32,795 nucleotides of DNA from Thermoleophilaceae bacterium. GTDB taxonomy: Bacteria > Actinomycetota > Thermoleophilia > Solirubrobacterales > JACPNS01. Under the pieces are notes generated by a model that made no database searches, was not told where the DNA came from, and saw nothing but the letters and a program-made list of their open reading frames with translations. The position numbers and the translations under genes are program-made. The DNA lies in assembly GCA_016462645.1 (NCBI GenBank), contig JAEMSX010000024.1, positions 1 through 32,795 on the forward strand, read 5' to 3'. Shown piece after piece: positions 31,193 through 32,795 of the stretch; the stretch's first letter is position 1; every line of letters starts with the position of its first letter.

Positions 31193-31792
31193 ATGCCGGC
31201 GAAGGCGACCGATCGGTTTGGAACCGCAGTCACCTTTGAGATGCCGGGTGCAACGTGGGACTACGTCAACGAGCTCCACGCCCAGTACCGCTTCCACGAG
31301 AACTGGCCGAACGGAATGCTCTGTCACATCACGGGTGAGGTCGACGAAGGGATTCGTTCGATCGGCCTGTGGCGCAATCGCGAGCTCGAACAGGAGTACT
31401 TCCGCCGCGTGGCGGTGGAAGTGATCACCGACTCGATTCGCGATCTCGGCCCTCCGCCCGTGGATGCGGAGGCCGAAAACTTTGAACCACGTGCAGCGTC
31501 GGTCAGCGGCGTCCTTCTGACCGAACTTTGCACGGCATTCGCCGACATCGGGGAGGACTCGGACGGCAGAGCGATCAACGCGCTCGGAACCGAGCCCGTG
31601 ATCGCAACCCTCCCCTGCGGCGACGCCGACTACCTAGATCACGCCCCGGAGGGGCTGATCATCGCCTGGACAACTGAGGGGCCGGACGGTTGCAGCCAGC
31701 ACCAGGTCTGGGCGGCCAGCGAGCACGCGAGCGGAGGAGAGATTCATCCGCTCAGGCGGATCTCGTTCGGTCTCAGCGAGCTGATGTTCTGA
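31193..31792 (+). CDS. Conserved-looking protein of unknown function
   Basis: 199 aa from the ATG at 31193 (a TTG at 31166 would add nine residues). Soluble, acidic, no signal peptide or membrane span. The N-terminal part (ATWDYVNELHAQYRFHENWP, GMLCHITGEVDEGIRSIGLW) looks like an alpha/beta-barrel of the dimeric ferredoxin-like type, but I cannot assign it. The C-terminal part has several Cys. The 126-bp upstream gap contains a TTGTCG-C-CGACAA palindrome at 31143-31155. The last 20 bp overlap the convergent secreted-protein gene. Confidence 0.55.
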   Translation: MPAKATDRFGTAVTFEMPGATWDYVNELHAQYRFHENWPNGMLCHITGEVDEGIRSIGLWRNRELEQEYFRRVAVEVITDSIRDLGPPPVDAEAENFEPRAASVSGVLLTELCTAFADIGEDSDGRAINALGTEPVIATLPCGDADYLDHAPEGLIIAWTTEGPDGCSQHQVWAASEHASGGEIHPLRRISFGLSELMF

Positions 31793-32633
31793 AGGTCTGA
31801 GCGGCGTTCGGATCGCCGTTGGGATCCTGGATCAGTCCTGCGCCGATCGTCACCCGCGTGAGCCGGGCGCCGCGCGGGATCCGCGGCAGGCAGAGGTCGT
31901 GCATGTTGTCGGCGTTCGCGGCCGACGCATGGTCGTTCAGATCCGCCACGGCAAGCGGCGCAAGCTTGAGGACCTTGCCGCTCCGGAGCTTGTAGATCGC
32001 ACGATATGACGCCGTCACCGGCGCGCCGACCTCAGATCCCGTGGGATAGGCCGTGAGTCCGTTGGACCACATCACGCGCAGGAACGTCTCGCCCGTTGAG
32101 CAGCGATTGGTGTCACCGCGGTAGATCGCATGGGTGAGGCGCCACGCGTCCACGATGTACGGACCGCCGGAGAGCGGCTCCACGTCTGCCGGGGGCAGGT
32201 TCTTGACTACGCCCCATCGCTTGCCACCCGGAGCCTTGCCCTCAAGCGAGCCGACAACGCGGATCGAAACCGGCGTCGGACCATTGACCGAGTCGCCGAA
32301 GTCCCCGATCAGATTCACCGTCTGACGCTCGTCACGCTCGTTCGGCGGGAACTGAAGGGCGCAGGTCGGACTGGTGACACTCCCGTCGCTTCGCACGATC
32401 CGAAAATCCGATGACTGAACGGATGACCGGCGGATGAGCCAGTTGAAGGTGACAGGGATGTTGTCGAGACCCTGCTCGCCGCTCGGACAACCGACCGCAT
32501 TGTCCGTCCCCCAGGACGCGCTGAGGATTCCCGCGTCGGCACGCGCCGAAGAGCCGACCGCCGCGGCGGCCGCGAGCGCCGTGCAAGCAAGCGCTGCCAC
32601 GACCAAAAGGAGATAGCGAGTCAGAGAAATCAT
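31773..32633 (-). CDS. Secreted protein of unknown function
   Basis: 286 aa with a Sec signal peptide (about 1-33: Arg near the N-terminus, then a Leu/Ala-rich core and a SSARADA cleavage region). The mature part is rich in beta-strand-like segments with a few Cys (VGCPSGEQG, SPTCALQF, NRCSTGE, HDLCLPR) that could form disulfides. No recognised family. It overlaps the convergent 199-aa gene by 20 bp at its 3' end. tRNA-Leu lies 71 bp upstream in the same orientation. The TAnnnT-N6 pattern is absent here, so the start is less certain. Confidence 0.6.
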   Translation of the reverse strand: MISLTRYLLLVVAALACTALAAAAAVGSSARADAGILSASWGTDNAVGCPSGEQGLDNIPVTFNWLIRRSSVQSSDFRIVRSDGSVTSPTCALQFPPNERDERQTVNLIGDFGDSVNGPTPVSIRVVGSLEGKAPGGKRWGVVKNLPPADVEPLSGGPYIVDAWRLTHAIYRGDTNRCSTGETFLRVMWSNGLTAYPTGSEVGAPVTASYRAIYKLRSGKVLKLAPLAVADLNDHASAANADNMHDLCLPRIPRGARLTRVTIGAGLIQDPNGDPNAAQTFRTSAR

Positions 32634-32704
32634 CGACGCTCATGCATCGACACATGGCGGCCGACCGATGAGCGAACACGCGGGGCACGCCAGCAGACGA
32701 AGAG

Positions 32705-32788
32705 TGCGGATGAGAGGACTCGAACCTCCACGGGGTTGCCCCCACGGCGACCTGAACGCCGCGCGTCTACCAATTCCGCCACATCCGC
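32705..32788 (-). tRNA. tRNA-Leu (anticodon CAG)
   Basis: 84 nt class II tRNA with a long variable arm on the minus strand. Acceptor GCGGATG pairs with CATCCGC, with discriminator A. Anticodon loop TTCAGGT contains CAG (32754-32752), reading CTG codons. The variable arm is GTGGGGGCAACCCCGTG-like and the T arm GAGGTTCGAGTCCTC. CCA is not encoded. Confidence 0.95.
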
Positions 32789-32795
32789 ATGTGGT

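Noticed and set aside
1-32795. CRISPR arrays, transposases, phage or toxin-antitoxin genes
   Set aside because: No regularly spaced repeats, transposase or integrase domains, or paired small toxin-like genes were seen on either strand.

Overview
The window looks like chromosomal DNA of a high-GC actinobacterium. The gene content (split Kdp system, several VOC proteins, CaiB/BaiF CoA transferase, GT-C-like membrane proteins) would fit a soil Thermoleophilia/Solirubrobacterales-type organism, but that placement is inference from general flavour and not from a marker gene. Coding density is very high. Many genes face each other with overlapping or touching stop codons, or back onto each other with 16-46 bp between starts. 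Eleven first-gene starts carry a TAnnnT hexamer exactly 6 nt before the ATG, the signature of leaderless transcripts.

Layout. 1-62: the 5' part of a cobalamin riboswitch reading leftward off the window. 108-9096: a mixed housekeeping block (DUF2254 membrane protein, CPA2-type cation:proton antiporter, MPPED-like metallophosphoesterase, two convergent GT-C-like membrane proteins, LURP-one-related protein, a secreted orphan, a VOC protein and a DUF1801 protein). 9093-12058: a leftward unit with a large membrane protein ending in a PLC-like phosphodiesterase domain, a membrane partner overlapping its 3' end, and a possible tiny upstream ORF. 12169-14008: homocysteine S-methyltransferase, cupin, and a MarR regulator divergent from the cupin with a perfect palindrome touching its start codon.

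14018-16153: a 2,035-bp segment bounded by direct repeats of the tRNA-Glu 3' end plus its terminator. It holds a CaiB/BaiF CoA transferase and a decayed fragment related to the N-terminus of the PLC-like protein 2 kb away. This looks like a tRNA-targeted insertion or its remnant; no integrase is present.

16232-27259: an aldo/keto reductase, two VOC genes, then the potassium system. A KdpD C-terminal half (membrane kinase) and KdpE come first, then a 26-aa membrane peptide, KdpF, KdpA, KdpC and KdpB (order A-C-B), then a KdpD N-terminal half, a membrane-anchored Usp-like protein and an alpha/beta hydrolase. KdpFABC would pump K+ at the cost of ATP. The two KdpD halves sum to about one normal KdpD and would have to act in trans.

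27298-32788: SnoaL-like protein, TetR regulator, a secreted LIP-type lipase/esterase, a VOC protein, two orphans (one secreted) and a tRNA-Leu. No CRISPR, transposase, phage or secretion-system genes were seen.
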